Shown: in pieces, positions 27,701 to 36,180 of the stretch
Position numbering within the stretch: the stretch's first letter is position 1
Layout: every line of letters begins with the position of its first letter
Source of the DNA: Sipunculus nudus
Taxonomy: Eukaryota > Annelida > Sipuncula > Golfingiida > Sipunculidae
Direction: 5' to 3'
Assembly (NCBI GenBank): GCA_026874595.1
Contig: CM049306.1
Coordinates: 76,755,642-76,819,641 of the forward strand
Length of the DNA: 64,000 nt
Notes under the pieces: generated by a model
Told to the model about the DNA's origin: nothing
What the model saw: only the letters and a program-made list of their open reading frames with translations
Databases searched by the model: none
Position numbers and translations under genes: made by a program

Positions 27701-30700
27701 ATATGTTGTAAAATGTCGACTGATTTCTCATATTTTCAGAAAATTCTGTTACTCAAATATGGCATAAGGTAGGAATCTAGTTACCTAGTTGAAAATTAGG
27801 TTCTGTAATCCTCTCCTCTACACTATAATTGTTTCCCTTGAAATGTACCTAATAAAAATTTTCATAGCAAAAAACAGGTGGACATGAGGGGATGAAACGG
27901 ACTATAGACATAATACTGATTGAAACAATGAGATGAAAATACACACATAAAGCAACTTTGTTAACAGTTAAACTCTTGGTATTTTATGTGTATATTCAGC
28001 TATTAGAGTGAACCTCACCTATTTCTTAAAGGAAATATCATACGTACATGGGACTAAACTTTAGCAATAAATTGACTAATTTAAGGAAAAATGCATGATT
28101 TGCAAATGAAGCCAACCGACTCAACTCAGCTAAACAGATGTTCAAACATCTCACAGTACTGCTTATTAGAGTTTTTCTTGCCTCAGAGTGGTTCATTTTG
28201 CAGATTAGCCATACTAGTATTCAGTTATCGAAATGCATACCAAATTTCAAGTCAATCAGTACAAGATTTATTGAAAACCTATGCTTTTGTAAACATAAAG
28301 TATTAATGCATAGTTTATGAGATAAAAAATTGTGAAACTACCAGTTTTGTTCAATTAATGAACAACAAGTATACTAAGTTTAAGGACAACACATAAATTC
28401 ACTGTTCAGAGACTGACACAGTTTAGAAAAATTAAAAGTGATTAAAAATGTGTAAAACATGAAAAAAATTGGATGGCACAAGAAAATGACACTGTTGCCA
28501 ATGATGAAACAGTTTAAAGCCTTGCTGAGCCCAGTTTACTTGCAGCTGTAGACACAAAATGATGAACAGATGGACATAAAGACAAATATATTTTAGACTT
28601 CTAACCAACCAGACAAACATGTCTCTCCAACATGATGTAAAAAGTCATCCAAATGATTTGCAAGAACTTTCAGAGGTGCTTTTACAACAGCTTGTCTGTC
28701 ATTTCACCAAGCTTCATTTGTTTTGTTGTACATCCAGATTGTGTTTTAAATTCTCATGGTAAAACTAGAAACCTGGATTCTAAGGAAATTGCAAGCCTCC
28801 AGCCTGTGGGAGTCCCTATTGTGAGATGCTACCAAAACTTTGCATTCACTTTTTTGCCCATATTCCCAGGATCATTTATGCATAAGTGACTGAACATTTG
28901 TGAATATTCCTTGATGACATTCCTGAATCCAGATCATGTGCTCGATTAACACCAAACTGTAATTAATTCACTGGCCCATTCCCGATATGCCTTGAAAATT
29001 TCATGAGATTCTGTTCATGATTGCGGGAGTTTTGTTGTAATTAAACACACACACAAACAGGGATAAACACATACCCCTCTGGCAGAATCAATAAACAAGA
29101 GGAGATTGGCCACGTGTACTATCATACTAACTGTTAAGCTATAGAGTTCCCCTGTCAATCATACACTGACCACTAATCAGGAGTGCTGAGTGTCATGAGA
29201 GTTCTCATAGCAATATCAACATAAGTTGATTAAATCTATTACAATGGATGCTGATAATCCAAGGGCTCAATAAATAATGGACACAGGGATATATCAGTCG
29301 TAAGTTCGCCAGTGAGAACCAAACTACCGGTACCTACATTGTCAGTGTGTGCTAGTGAATTCTGTACTCATTCTGTGGGTTGAAGGCTTGGATATGACCA
29401 AGTCCCTTAAATCTTATTCTATCCACCCACATATTGCAAGTTACAGAAACTATCACTTTAACATAACAGACAAGTGTCAGTCTAAAAATAACCATTAAGC
29501 ACGACAAAAAATGAAGTTAAAAATGTAGTGGGCACCACTAGTGTCAGGCATAGCGAATTTCAATTAGTCAGTGCAGGAGTTAGTGAAAATTTACACTTTT
29601 GTATTAAGTTTGTACTTAAAATGGACTAAAAGTAATGATATTTCATAAGATAGGTCTCTTTGGCCAATTCTTGTGAATACATTGCAGGATTACAGGTAAA
29701 CATAATGTTCCTCTAATGAATGGGCATAATATCAATTTGATTGTCTTACACAAATGATGCTTAGCAGTACTCTGATAAGACTGCCACCAGTTTTCAGCAA
29801 CTAATAAACATATATATATATATATAAATTATTATTACATATATACTTTTCTTATTTGATCAAATGTTTTCAGTAACAATATCACTAACATCCCCAGGTG
29901 CAAGGACTTGGTGGTGGTGGTGATGTGTGTGTGTGTGTGGGGGGGGGGTTACAACATCTGTGTATATATACATATTCATACAGGATATTCACTTAATTCA
30001 ACAGTGCTTACAGGATAAAAAAGTTCGTTCCAAGTTACTGAATATTTAAAAATGTAAAGACAGATTGGTAGACATACAAAACTGATCACTTTATCTCCCA
30101 TTCTGCTGAGGCAGAAAAATAATGAACAAATGTTCAAATTAGATCCACATTTTTTATTAAATTGTTTTTTTTTTTAATTTATATTTCCTTTACATTCCCA
30201 ATATAACATATATATCTGAATATAAAAGTTATAAATATCTTGAAATAATACTTGATTCAGAATTCACAAATTTAAATTGTGCCTTTATTTATACATAATT
30301 TGGCTCATATATTATCAATTTTTGTTTATTGATGGGTTTAATTATATTCTAATTTGAAAAAATTATTTAAAAGAAATTGATTTCTTTAAAATTGCTACAT
30401 TACCACAACACTGCATCTTCTGTATTACCCCTTGAAATACTATTTCAAGAAAGGTTTTGTATATTGGAGTGGAAACAGCATTGCAATTAAGGAAATACAA
30501 TGCAAACAATAACAGTTACTGCATAACACTTGGTGTGGATGATATGAGAATCTCCCCCTGTGACATGTTACAAATCAGATACAGTGGCATAACTGACCTC
30601 CAGTGACCAGAAGTAGCCTGCCTGCAGCTGGACAATGCAGGTGAACAATAGAGCCTAAAAAAATTCAATAACTAGCCTTATGATTTAGCTTTTGTTTTAT

Positions 30701-33700
30701 AATTTTTAGATTTAAACAGATTAAATCCTTTTATTTAAATGCTGTGAAAATTGAATCAACAGTACTTACAGGAAAAAAAAGTACCATGGTCAAATTTGGG
30801 CAATATTAAAGTTACTGCATTTTATTTTTATGCTTATAACTTAAACAAGGCCTACAGCCTAATGCCAGCCTGTGCAAACTTTGGGAGTATGAATTGAGGT
30901 AATTTTAAAAATTTAATATTGATCCTCTTATGTCCTGCATAACTACCTAAGTCATTATGATTTCAGCAAAATCGATGTTTCGAACCTGCAAGTTTTGGAC
31001 TAGGACATTTTAAATCTAGGATGCATCAGTCAGGATATTTTGGATATGTTCTTTTTTGCCAGGGTGGATTATTTGGACAGATGAAGGGACAATTTGACAG
31101 TATGGTTTCAGAGTAGAACATTTTTTAATGTTTTTTAGCTTCTTCCCTATAAAATCTAAGGAAATGCAGTTAGCCAAAAAATAAGCAAAATCCGATAGAA
31201 TTTTTAGATGACAAATTTTTTGCAAAAAATTTTGTGATGCTAGCTGCTGCCCTTTATGAGATAGCTATGATGGACGACGGACAACGGACGATGCCACACC
31301 ATTGCATAAGCTCACAGATTCGCTAAAAATGCAAACGCAGGTTTTATCAAACAGTTGAAAGATATAGTTCCAATAGTTTTAATCTAGGCATTCTGCATCT
31401 AGACAATGTGTCTAGACATCTAGACACCTTGTCTAGACATCAGACAGAGCCAGGTCAGTCACCTTGGTGAAGTCTGGACCCCACCTGGTTGTACTGAGTG
31501 ACCTCTTGACTTGGCTGCTGAAACTCAGCATGTTGTCAAAACTGTTTCCAAACACAGAAAGCCTTTTTCAATTGGCTACTCTGCTTTTTTAAAGCTGCAT
31601 TTACCCAATCTATTCTTAAAAAACTGGCAGAACCCTACCATAGAATAATTCTTGTAAAGTTTAAACCAATCAGCTTAACAGTTTTATCATAAAACAGTGT
31701 ATAAGCTAGATTCTAAAATTACACTTTAACTTGTAAAAAGACAGTTCAATGTAGGTGGCCCCACCAATACCTCAATTTTAGATATGACATATATGACAAA
31801 CTTTGGCATAAAATTTGGTGATGATGGCTCCAGCCGTTTCTTAGATTTTAATTTTAGTGTGCTTTTTTGGACAGATAACTAAGTTCAACCTCTTGTTACT
31901 CTGCTTAAATCACCAAACTGGAACCATTCAAACAAAATTGAGAGAGATGGTTCCAGGAAACATTTCGGTGAAATATTGGACAATTTGGCCGGACAGTTTT
32001 GTAGAAGAAGATTTTATAGCTTTTTCACTATAAAACCAAAATAAATGCAGATACCCAATAATAAGCTCTATGGCATCAAGTTTCACATGTGACTAATTCT
32101 TACATGTAATATGTAGCTGCTAGCTCTGATGGTTTCTGACTTACAGCCATGGATGGCAGACAGCCAGCCCTGGACGTTGGACGATGGACTAGACGGCAGA
32201 CAGATGACGCCATGCCATCACATAAGCTCACAGGTTCCCTAAATAAATAAACAAAATTAAGATCTTATTTTGGGTATACAATTGAATCTTGATTAAACAA
32301 ATTTATACACCTGAAATTTAAGTCTCTAACTTAAAATATTATTATGTAAAGTGAGTAAATATCTTTCCTGATTTTTTACAAAGTGCATTATGTTTGAGCC
32401 CATAACTCCAAGAAATTACACAGTATTAATCTCTCAGGCTGGCATATATATATAAAATACATAGGACAATATTAATGGTAAATATTTAGAAAAACAGAGT
32501 AGTTTTCATATTAGGGAATCTGGAAGTGTTATAATAGGTTTTTAATGGAAAATCAAAGTTTTTCCTTAATTTCTGAAATTAGGAACAATGTCTTAGTGAC
32601 CAAGTTTCTGGTTTGGTAGGAGATCTTGGGGACATCTCACATTGTGCTGAATTTTGGATTTGCAGATCTAACTGTTTCAAATTGTGATGGACAGACTGAC
32701 AGATGATGGACAGTGGACCATAACTAACAGTCAGCTGAGCTAAAAAAAAGGAGAAAAACTTGTATGATATCTGTTATGTGTCAGTCTGAAAAACTGAATA
32801 CAATGTGCATAAAAATTTCAGATGACACAGGTGGCTTAACTATCAGATATTTGAGCATTTGTAGGAAATTTTACTCAAAATGGAAGAACTGCAGTGGCAT
32901 TTAACAACATTTATCAATTATTTTAAGCATTTTAAACATTTCTAAAAAATTAAGAACATCAATTTGTTCAAATTTTGAATTCTGACAGGGATAGATGTAC
33001 ATATGAGGTACACTATTTCAATTTCTGATCCAATGGTAATTTTTTTCAACAGCCTTAAACATAGTTTAGGCACATAGCTTACAGAATATAGGTCATGCAC
33101 TTTGATCTCACTTTGGGTTTTATGAGTACCTGTTGTTCTGAGTTGACCAGCTAAAATCTTCGCCCAACTAGAGGATGATTTGACAGCTGGATGGAAGTAG
33201 GATGGAGAAAGACCAATCACTACAGCTCAGCAAAGATGAAAATCAGCTGAGTTAAAAATTACATTTTTCTTTTGGTGGAGTAACTGCCTCCATTTTTTTT
33301 AATGCTAACTTAACTACATATATGTACATCTGCAGAATTCCATCCTGGATTCAGACTACATGACAAGGCAGTATAACAAGTCCTTTTCATTTTATATTCT
33401 GGCACCAACCAGGCCCAGTGACTACTGTACCTGTGGGCTCTGGGTGTATAATCATCCCCACTGCTGGATCATACCACCGACTAACCCCCGAAAAGCGCAC
33501 TCATTTGAGAGTGAAACACGGCTGTTGGGCACAGCCTTCCCATTAATTAAGCCTGCAGAGCACTTACCCTGTGTGGGGACCAACTGTGAAAAATCTCACC
33601 GCCTCGGTTGCGATTCAAACTCATAATCTCACGGTTTTGAGTCCTATGCTCTACCCCTGGGCCTCAGAAGCCCATTTAAAAATTGCTCTCTTCAAAACAA

Positions 33701-34075
33701 GTGGAACAAAGTGACATGCTAAACATCAAGACACCACTTGGCTGACATTTATACATTCATTCTACACTTATAGATGTCATTTTGTGTGTAAATGTCCTGG
33801 TTTCCAGATAACGTAATGCTTATGTGCTCTCTTTGACACATAGACCACAGCTTATTTTGGACCTGCAGCATCACTTGATCTTGGCAAGATGAAGAGGCAG
33901 GGCATTTTACAAGGGATGTATTTACCTGAGCCTCCAGGGTCGCCTTGAGTAGCCGCTCCAGAGGTTCTGTTGTCTCCTTGAATGTCTCCACAAATTGATG
34001 AAGGAGGCCATTGGCCCCACAAAAAACTGGGTCATCCATCCTGGGGCTGGTTTTTGGTTTACCAAACAGAATATT
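604..34075 (-). CDS. Vinculin/alpha-catenin-superfamily-like protein, multi-exon gene (partial)
   Basis: Eight exons are visible on the minus strand: 34075-33926, 12092-11969, 7078-6869, 6256-6062, 5418-4916, 4383-4261, 1706-1596 and 784-604. Each has AG/GT borders. Splice phases match across every junction (0-0, 1-1, 1-1, 1-1, 0-0, 0-0), which is strong evidence for one transcript. The roughly 530 residues are almost wholly amphipathic helix with one charged linker. The stretch HSEQMCETAASMAAS, followed by KALRDEW and LVEPMAFIKVSE, resembles by eye the helical repeats of vinculin and alpha-catenin, which link cell adhesions to actin. That family assignment rests on remembered patterns and is tentative; alpha-catulin is the main alternative. 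The gene continues left of base 604 (donor, phase 1) and its first exon was not found upstream of 34075. A 22-kb intron contains a GPCR gene on the other strand and many transposons. Confidence 0.65.
1596..1706 (-). CDS. Vinculin-like gene exon
   Basis: 111 nt, 37 codons, phase 0 to 0, with acceptor CTCCTCAG and donor GAG|GTATT. It encodes a helix-forming stretch starting VSQAEHQIDQYIHKW and joins in frame with both neighbouring exons. Confidence 0.75.
2282..4010 (-). mobile_element. Family A: Helentron/pearl-like element with about 180-bp tandem repeats
   Basis: In minus orientation the 5' end is a hairpin (ATGCCCCCGCCAC ... GTGGCTGGGGCAT). The 3' side has an inverted copy of that terminal sequence (GCGGGGGCAT), then the hairpin GTGTCG-TTC-CGACAC and a short tail. 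The core holds nine repeats with a period near 180 bp, marked by TCAAAAGTAGGTCAAC at about 2379, 2559, 2739, 2899, 3079, 3257, 3438, 3616 and 3797. Next to the 5' end is a GGAC/GGAA-rich stretch. No coding capacity. Confidence 0.7.
4107..4152. repeat. Direct 23-bp duplication
   Basis: ACAAGTACCATCTATTGAAC occurs twice in direct tandem. Short and non-coding, in the intron 5' of the exon at 4261. Confidence 0.8.
4261..4383 (-). CDS. Vinculin-like gene exon
   Basis: 123 nt, 41 codons, phase 0 to 0, acceptor ATTTCAG and donor CAG|GTAGGT. It encodes GMASQLSTKSAQLIELARK and continues with EACDEWVRQ. The SxKxAQLIELARK pattern resembles the helices that open vinculin/catenin bundle repeats. Confidence 0.8.
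4545..4800 (-). pseudogene. Non-LTR retrotransposon 3' tail (broken)
   Basis: The minus strand encodes the typical end of a LINE reverse-transcriptase ORF: ALGEKAFISAAPRL, a stop where Trp is expected, then NNVPCNLRQAGTLETFKHL. An ATT/AAT-rich tail follows at about 4545-4590. Severely 5' truncated and inactive. Confidence 0.65.
4916..5418 (-). CDS. Vinculin-like gene exon (largest, with charged linker)
   Basis: 503 nt, phase 1 to 0, acceptor TTTTTCAG and donor AAA|GTGTTA. About 168 residues in three parts: an N-terminal helix, a central Lys/Asp/Val-rich linker (from about TTPVKVKV to NVVPKKM) that looks disordered, and a C-terminal helical part ending near ARTNQAVEGATVIG. The position of the linker before the last bundle recalls the flexible hinge before the vinculin tail, but no proline-rich motif is present. 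Confidence 0.85.
6062..6256 (-). CDS. Vinculin-like gene exon
   Basis: 195 nt, phase 1 to 1, acceptor TTTTGCAG and donor G|GTCAGT. Encodes 65 residues including HTRAICGLAGRLVKMALRQM, a strongly amphipathic helix, and ends YISNLES. Confidence 0.8.
6869..7078 (-). CDS. Vinculin-like gene exon
   Basis: 210 nt, phase 1 to 1, acceptor AATCACAG and donor G|GTAAAA. Encodes 70 residues including INHQMELVQELETTIGT and KALRDEWTLNLKVMLDTLDD. The spacing of the DEW segment and the following acidic helix is like the vinculin/alpha-catenin repeat in which a conserved W sits in a similar helix. Confidence 0.8.
7381..11278 (-). mobile_element. Family C element, copy C1, with about 340-bp tandem repeats
   Basis: In minus orientation the 5' end is the hairpin AGCTCAGCTGACT ... 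AGTCATCTGAGCT, followed by a GGAC-rich stretch. The 3' side has GTCAGCTGAGC in inverted orientation, then the palindrome TGACCCATGGGTCA and a short tail. The core is a series of about 340-bp units carrying CCACCAGTCTGCAG and ATGGGTAACAGAGACC. It is interrupted by B1 at 7563-8894. Confidence 0.7.
7563..8894 (-). mobile_element. Family B element, copy B1, nested in a family C element
   Basis: It starts with CTAGAATACGGGTAG and ends GTTTTGGCGGGTAC, like copies B2 and B3. It is diverged from them. It interrupts family C sequence; the uninterrupted counterpart is at about 14230-14330. The core has about 300-bp repeats containing GGTGGCGCCACC. Confidence 0.7.
11279..11968. other. Intronic AT-rich DNA
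   Basis: Between family C copy C1 and the exon at 11969. No repeats or ORFs of note. Confidence 0.5.
11969..12092 (-). CDS. Vinculin-like gene exon
   Basis: 124 nt, phase 0 to 1, acceptor TTTGCAG and donor T|GTGAGT. It encodes VSWSPGDLELWLQPYLNSF followed by HSEQMCETAASMAAS. The last residue is split with the exon at 7078 to give Cys, which supports the junction. Confidence 0.8.
12521..12895 (+). mobile_element. tRNA-derived SINE, copy S1
   Basis: The head TGGACCAGGGGTAGAGC is an A-box-like match. The body (CTCTGCAGGCTTAATGAG, GGGCCTGCAGGTGCAGTAG) and tail (CTGCAGATGTACATATACG, then A-rich) are shared with S2 and S3. The B box is degraded. Confidence 0.7.
12896..14110. other. Intronic DNA, mostly unassigned
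   Basis: Contains the family E stub near 13370-13400. The segment 13400-13960 is somewhat richer in GC but has no recognisable gene. Confidence 0.45.
16643..16739 (-). pseudogene. Exon-like segment inside a mobile element (captured or extra exon)
   Basis: Bounded by acceptor GTTTACAG (a second AG lies at 16733) and donor ACAG|GTGTAC. One frame is open and reads VPLQALEVSYARVSDLLQSL, a helix like those of the surrounding gene. However, its splice phase (2 in, 2 out if the inner AG is used) does not fit between the phase-0 ends of the exons at 33926 and 12092. The whole segment also lies within an element (15607-17525) inserted into another transposon. A decayed, frame-broken relative sits at about 30545-30640. 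It is either a captured exon or a cassette exon with partners I did not find. Confidence 0.4.
17411..17470. repeat. (GGAC)n microsatellite inside D1
   Basis: A run of GGAC units with a few changes (TGAC, GGAT, AGAC). The same type of run, in shorter form, lies next to one end of families A, C, G, H and M. Confidence 0.85.
18044..18912. mobile_element. Family E relative, copy E2 (longer, ends eroded)
   Basis: Matches E3 from TGCTGTCCACCTGTTT through GCCATAAGTGGGT and again at GCAAAAAACAGGTGGACATG. It has extra sequence in the middle and lacks intact CTATAG ends. A stub of the same end lies at about 13370-13400. Confidence 0.55.
19340..19770. other. GC-richer segment with an open minus-strand frame
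   Basis: The minus frame 19642-19352 is open for about 96 codons (for example SYQRLETVIWTCGWSGCY) but starts without an ATG in frame. Base composition is clearly less AT-rich than the flanks. No family recognised; it may be an old exon or repeat remnant. Confidence 0.3.
19846..20853 (-). mobile_element. Family G element with AGGTCA-rich repeats
   Basis: In minus orientation the 5' end is a hairpin (AGCCCTCAGCC ... GGCTGATGGGCT). The 3' end has the inverse GGCTGAGGGCT, hairpin TCAGC-TTCT-GCTGA and tail TATTCTAG, the same last bases as family B. The core has about 300-bp repeats with GTAGGTCAAGGTCACC and GAACTTGACCGAGATTTTG. Confidence 0.65.
21323..22111. mobile_element. 789-bp inverted-repeat element, first of a tandem pair
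   Basis: Begins GTCAGAGACGAGATTG and ends CAATCTCGTCTCTGAC; terminal repeats of about 30 bp. The right third holds many CTCGCCTAGGCGAG palindromes, including the 20-bp AATCTCGCCTAGGCGAGATT at 21954-21973. Confidence 0.75.
22116..22904. mobile_element. 789-bp inverted-repeat element, second of a tandem pair
   Basis: Same length as and nearly identical to 21323-22111, separated from it by ACAT. The pair is flanked by CATACATAT at 21314-21322 and 22906-22914, which looks like a single 9-bp target duplication. Confidence 0.75.
23289..24416 (+). CDS. Class A (rhodopsin-like) orphan GPCR, single coding exon
   Basis: 375 codons from ATG at 23289 to TGA. Just upstream is a splice acceptor (TTCATTAACAG, ending near 23271), so a 5' UTR exon is likely spliced on. 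The N-terminus has a sequon (NFS, residue 14). TM1 spans about 50-77 with the class A Asn in GIVGNTIV (N68), TM2 86-112, TM3 about 120-150, TM4 165-187, TM5 204-232, TM6 293-320 and TM7 327-350. C123 and C195 form the expected TM3-ECL2 disulfide. The third intracellular loop is long (about 233-291). Family microswitches deviate: TM2 Asp is Gly96, DRY is HRF (147-149), CWxP is FWTP (308-311), and NPxxY aligns with FWFLH (343-347). It should be a plasma-membrane receptor; the ligand cannot be read from sequence. The gene lies in the opposite orientation inside a large intron of the vinculin-like gene. Confidence 0.9.
   Translation: MNPVVQDHIPNGQNFSIHQQEPMAFLVGHMIKVDSLSIQSVQKLHPKAMRIAMATILTILTILGIVGNTIVILLIYTRRRLHTPCNLLIANISVVGLLSNIIILPMFIANIIGGKEVFPVVVCRIFAYWNYALILALLANSTVIALHRFVILKLPRIGLISKRHMFMIVVLWVCPLAAGLLGIPFFGYNPQQLNCIFVPASRHSWYLGALLAAPAALTLGVIFVCYILICCKVKASRNKLTPQSTRTEIFTISNPVLVEEVEKNNLPTGSSNNTPVLRRRLEAWTQKNVREVKVTIHLTLIFTLMCAFWTPLMTLYFIHMNIAVSPNLWLVFSVIARSYTSIFWFLHLFLNHSIKTALRQSWQSFRAHKVGHFYR
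24417..27362. other. DNA 3' of the GPCR gene, no recognised gene
   Basis: The start is the probable GPCR 3' UTR. Small ORFs at 24727 and 26095 lack family or splice support. The segment 26160-26330 resembles a repeat with AAGACCAC motifs. Confidence 0.4.
27363..27907. mobile_element. Family E inverted-repeat element, copy E3
   Basis: Terminal repeats CTATAGTCCGTTTCA and TGAAACGGACTATAG flank 545 bp, with inner CCACCTGTTTTTTG and CAAAAAACAGGTGG also inverted. No coding capacity. Confidence 0.7.
27908..30059. other. Intronic/intergenic DNA with microsatellites
   Basis: It has a (GT)n/G run at about 29920-29950 and a (TA)n at 29810-29826. The segment 28130-29100 reads like an old repeat (ACACACACAAACAGGGATAA near its end). 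No gene seen. Confidence 0.4.
30846..32250. mobile_element. Repeat M (two related units) inserted in D2
   Basis: Two units end alike: CATAAGCTCACAGATTCGCT at about 31301 and CATAAGCTCACAGGTTCCCT at about 32221, each after a GGAC-rich stretch. D2 sequence stops at ATAACTTAAA and resumes at ACAAAATTAAGATCT, which bounds the insertion. Confidence 0.5.
31395..31445. repeat. Cluster of TCTAGACA inverted motifs in repeat M
   Basis: Four TCTAGA sites in 45 bp (CATCTAGACAATGTGTCTAG, then CATCTAGACACCTTGTCTAG), giving overlapping palindromes. Confidence 0.6.
33290..33675 (-). mobile_element. tRNA-derived SINE, copy S2
   Basis: Reverse-strand copy. The head reads TGGGCTTCTGAGGCCCAGGG, with a B-box-like GAGTTTGAATCG. 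It lies just 3' of the vinculin-like exon at 33926-34075, in the intron. Confidence 0.7.
33926..34075 (-). CDS. Vinculin-like gene, most 5' exon recognised
   Basis: 150 nt, 50 codons, acceptor TATTTTCAG and donor CAG|GTAAAT. Encodes NILFGKPKTSPRMDDPVF and then FVETFKETTEPLERLLKATL, an amphipathic helix. It ends in phase 0, which matches the phase-0 start of the exon at 12092, so a direct join over a 22-kb intron is possible. Assignment to the same gene is inference from strand, phase and helix character; it could be the last visible exon of another minus-strand gene. The D3 mobile element begins only about 40 bp outside the acceptor. Confidence 0.6.
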
Positions 34076-34117
34076 CTGAAAATATTAAAAAATATATATA
34101 TAAACATTCTTAGGAAA

Positions 34118-36180
34118 AACAAGGGACCCATGGCTCAGCTAAAGGTTGAAGTTTTTGCAAAAGCAAAATATGCAAAACAGGGGCGGATCCAGGATTTAGG
34201 AAAAGGGGGGGTCCAACCCAGGAGGACTAATGAAAATCCTAAAAAAAAGGTCATCACGTCTGGAAAAGGGGGGGGGTCCAGGCCACAAAATTATGTCTAA
34301 AACCCCTTAAAAAAGGTTGCTTTGGGTGAAATAGGGGGGGGTCCGGACCCCTGGACCCCCCCTGGATCCGCTTCTGCAAAATATTCTATTGTAATTTTTT
34401 TATATATATAAGCATATGAGAAGCTAGGAGGAAAGGGGCCCTCCTACTTGGTTGTAGTAAAGTTTTGAATATATGATTGCAAAACTAATCCTCTGACAAG
34501 ACTGTCATGAAGAAAAACAGTAAAAGTTTTGAGATACTGTGATGCATATGAAAAATTTACAGATTGACAGGCAACTGGACAGAATGGGCTGATACCTTTA
34601 TTTCACTATCAAGGGAATAATGCTTTTAAGTTAAAGCCTATTTTTTATCATATCCACTTTTTCCAATAATAGTTTTTAACAGATTCATTTATTTTTATTT
34701 AAAAGTAAAAAAAAATCTGAAAATATAAGTTAAAATATCAGAGTTCTTAGTTGCAATCATTATTAATCTAGAGTGTACAAAGCTCATATTAGTTCATATT
34801 AAGCATAAACTTATTCTTTATCATTTTTAAATCACAAATGTTTACACTGAATTTAAAAGAAAATGATACAACAACATGGCATCTTCAAGATTATTCCTTG
34901 AATCACTATTAAAAAGTTTTGTACATTGGAGTTTTCAGTACATGCTAAATTTTATTCACTGAAAAATAAGATTCAGTAAATTTGGCAAAATAAAAACATC
35001 TTTTCAAACAAAGTGTACACACTGTTGGTTGAATGAGGGACAAACAACATCATTGTGCTAATAACTATCTTAGCTATAATTTATTATTGGAATTAATAGT
35101 AAATTTCAAACCTGGTGAAGTTTTTACTCTTTTGAAATAAGAAACTCCTTATCTAATGAACATCAACACTTGCACAGCAATACACAATATTGTTGACACA
35201 AATAAATGTGCACTTTAATCATTCTAACCCTTGTGGTACAATACAAAATCTTAAATGTAGCATAGCCTAGAATAAGAATGTATCAAATGCAGAAAATGAT
35301 TACATTCATCTAGTTTATGCACCATCTGGGGGGGGGGGGAGTGCAGGGCAGAGGGGAAGCCTGCTAGTGGTGGCCAAGCGAAGCCAAGGCAAGCCGCCTG
35401 GAGTGGGTGTTACATAACACAAGTGAAGGCTGTACTACAAGGTGGGCTTTATGTAAACAACACTTGGCATAGTGTATGAAAACTTAAATAAAAGCTACTC
35501 TTTTCAATCAATTCCTTTGAAATTTCAGAATTTGAAAGATTTAATCCTTATGTATATATGCTGTGAAAATTAAATCTACAGTGCTTACAGGAAATAAACA
35601 TGCCGTTGCCAAATTTGAACAAAATTTAAGGAATTAATTTTTTTTTACGCTAATAACTTAAAAAAATTGCAAAATTCAGATCTAATTTTGGGTAAACAAT
35701 TGAATCTTGATTAAATAAAGTTATATCCCTGAACTAAAGTCTCAAGCTTCAGCAATTTCATGTTAAGTGAGTAAATATTTTTCCTGATTTTTTTTTAAAA
35801 TTGCATTATTTTTGGGTCAATAACTTCAAAACAGTACGCAAAATTGACCTAATTAAAGGTATGTTAATAGAAAATTATGGAAAATTATGCATTCTAAATA
35901 TGATCAAAAACAGATCAGTGGTTTTGATATAAGGCAGCCTTAAAGTGTAAAAATGGCTTTTTTTTATGGAAAATTGAGGTTTTTTCTCAATATCTTGAAG
36001 GAACGAAGTTGTAGTGACCCAATTTTCGGTATGTTAGGAGCTTTAATTGTATGCAAAATTTTGGATTTGTAGGTCAAACGGTTTTAGAACGTGCCCTGTT
36101 AACGAACGGCCAGCAGGACGGACGAAGGACAAAGGACCAAAGCTATAGCTCAGATGACTTATAGTCAGCTGAGCTAAAAA
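34118..36180 (-). mobile_element. Family D-related element D3
   Basis: Starts AACAAGGGACCCATGGCTCA and ends TATAGTCAGCTGAGCTAAAA, matching C/D termini. The right half (35520-36180) aligns with D1, including TGCTTACAGGAAATAAACATG. The left part contains a hAT-like element. No open exon counterpart is visible. Confidence 0.6.
34178..34376. mobile_element. Short hAT-like inverted-repeat element
   Basis: Terminal inverted repeats CAGGGGCGGATCCAGG and CCTGGATCCGCTTCTG, G-rich interior, about 199 bp, flanked by CAAAA on both sides. The CAGGG-type terminus suggests a hAT relative. Confidence 0.6.

Larger units (their letters stand above)
30060..32749 (-). mobile_element. Family D-related block D2, interrupted by element M
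   Basis: Aligns by eye with D1 from TTCTGCTGAGGCAG onward, including the decayed exon-like zone near 30545-30640, and ends CAGTCAGCTGAGCTAAAA. The left terminus is missing. Between about 30846 and 32250 it is interrupted by unrelated repeat M. Confidence 0.55.

Noticed and set aside
33360-33626. 88-codon plus-strand ORF
   Set aside because: Lies antisense within the SINE copy at 33290-33675.
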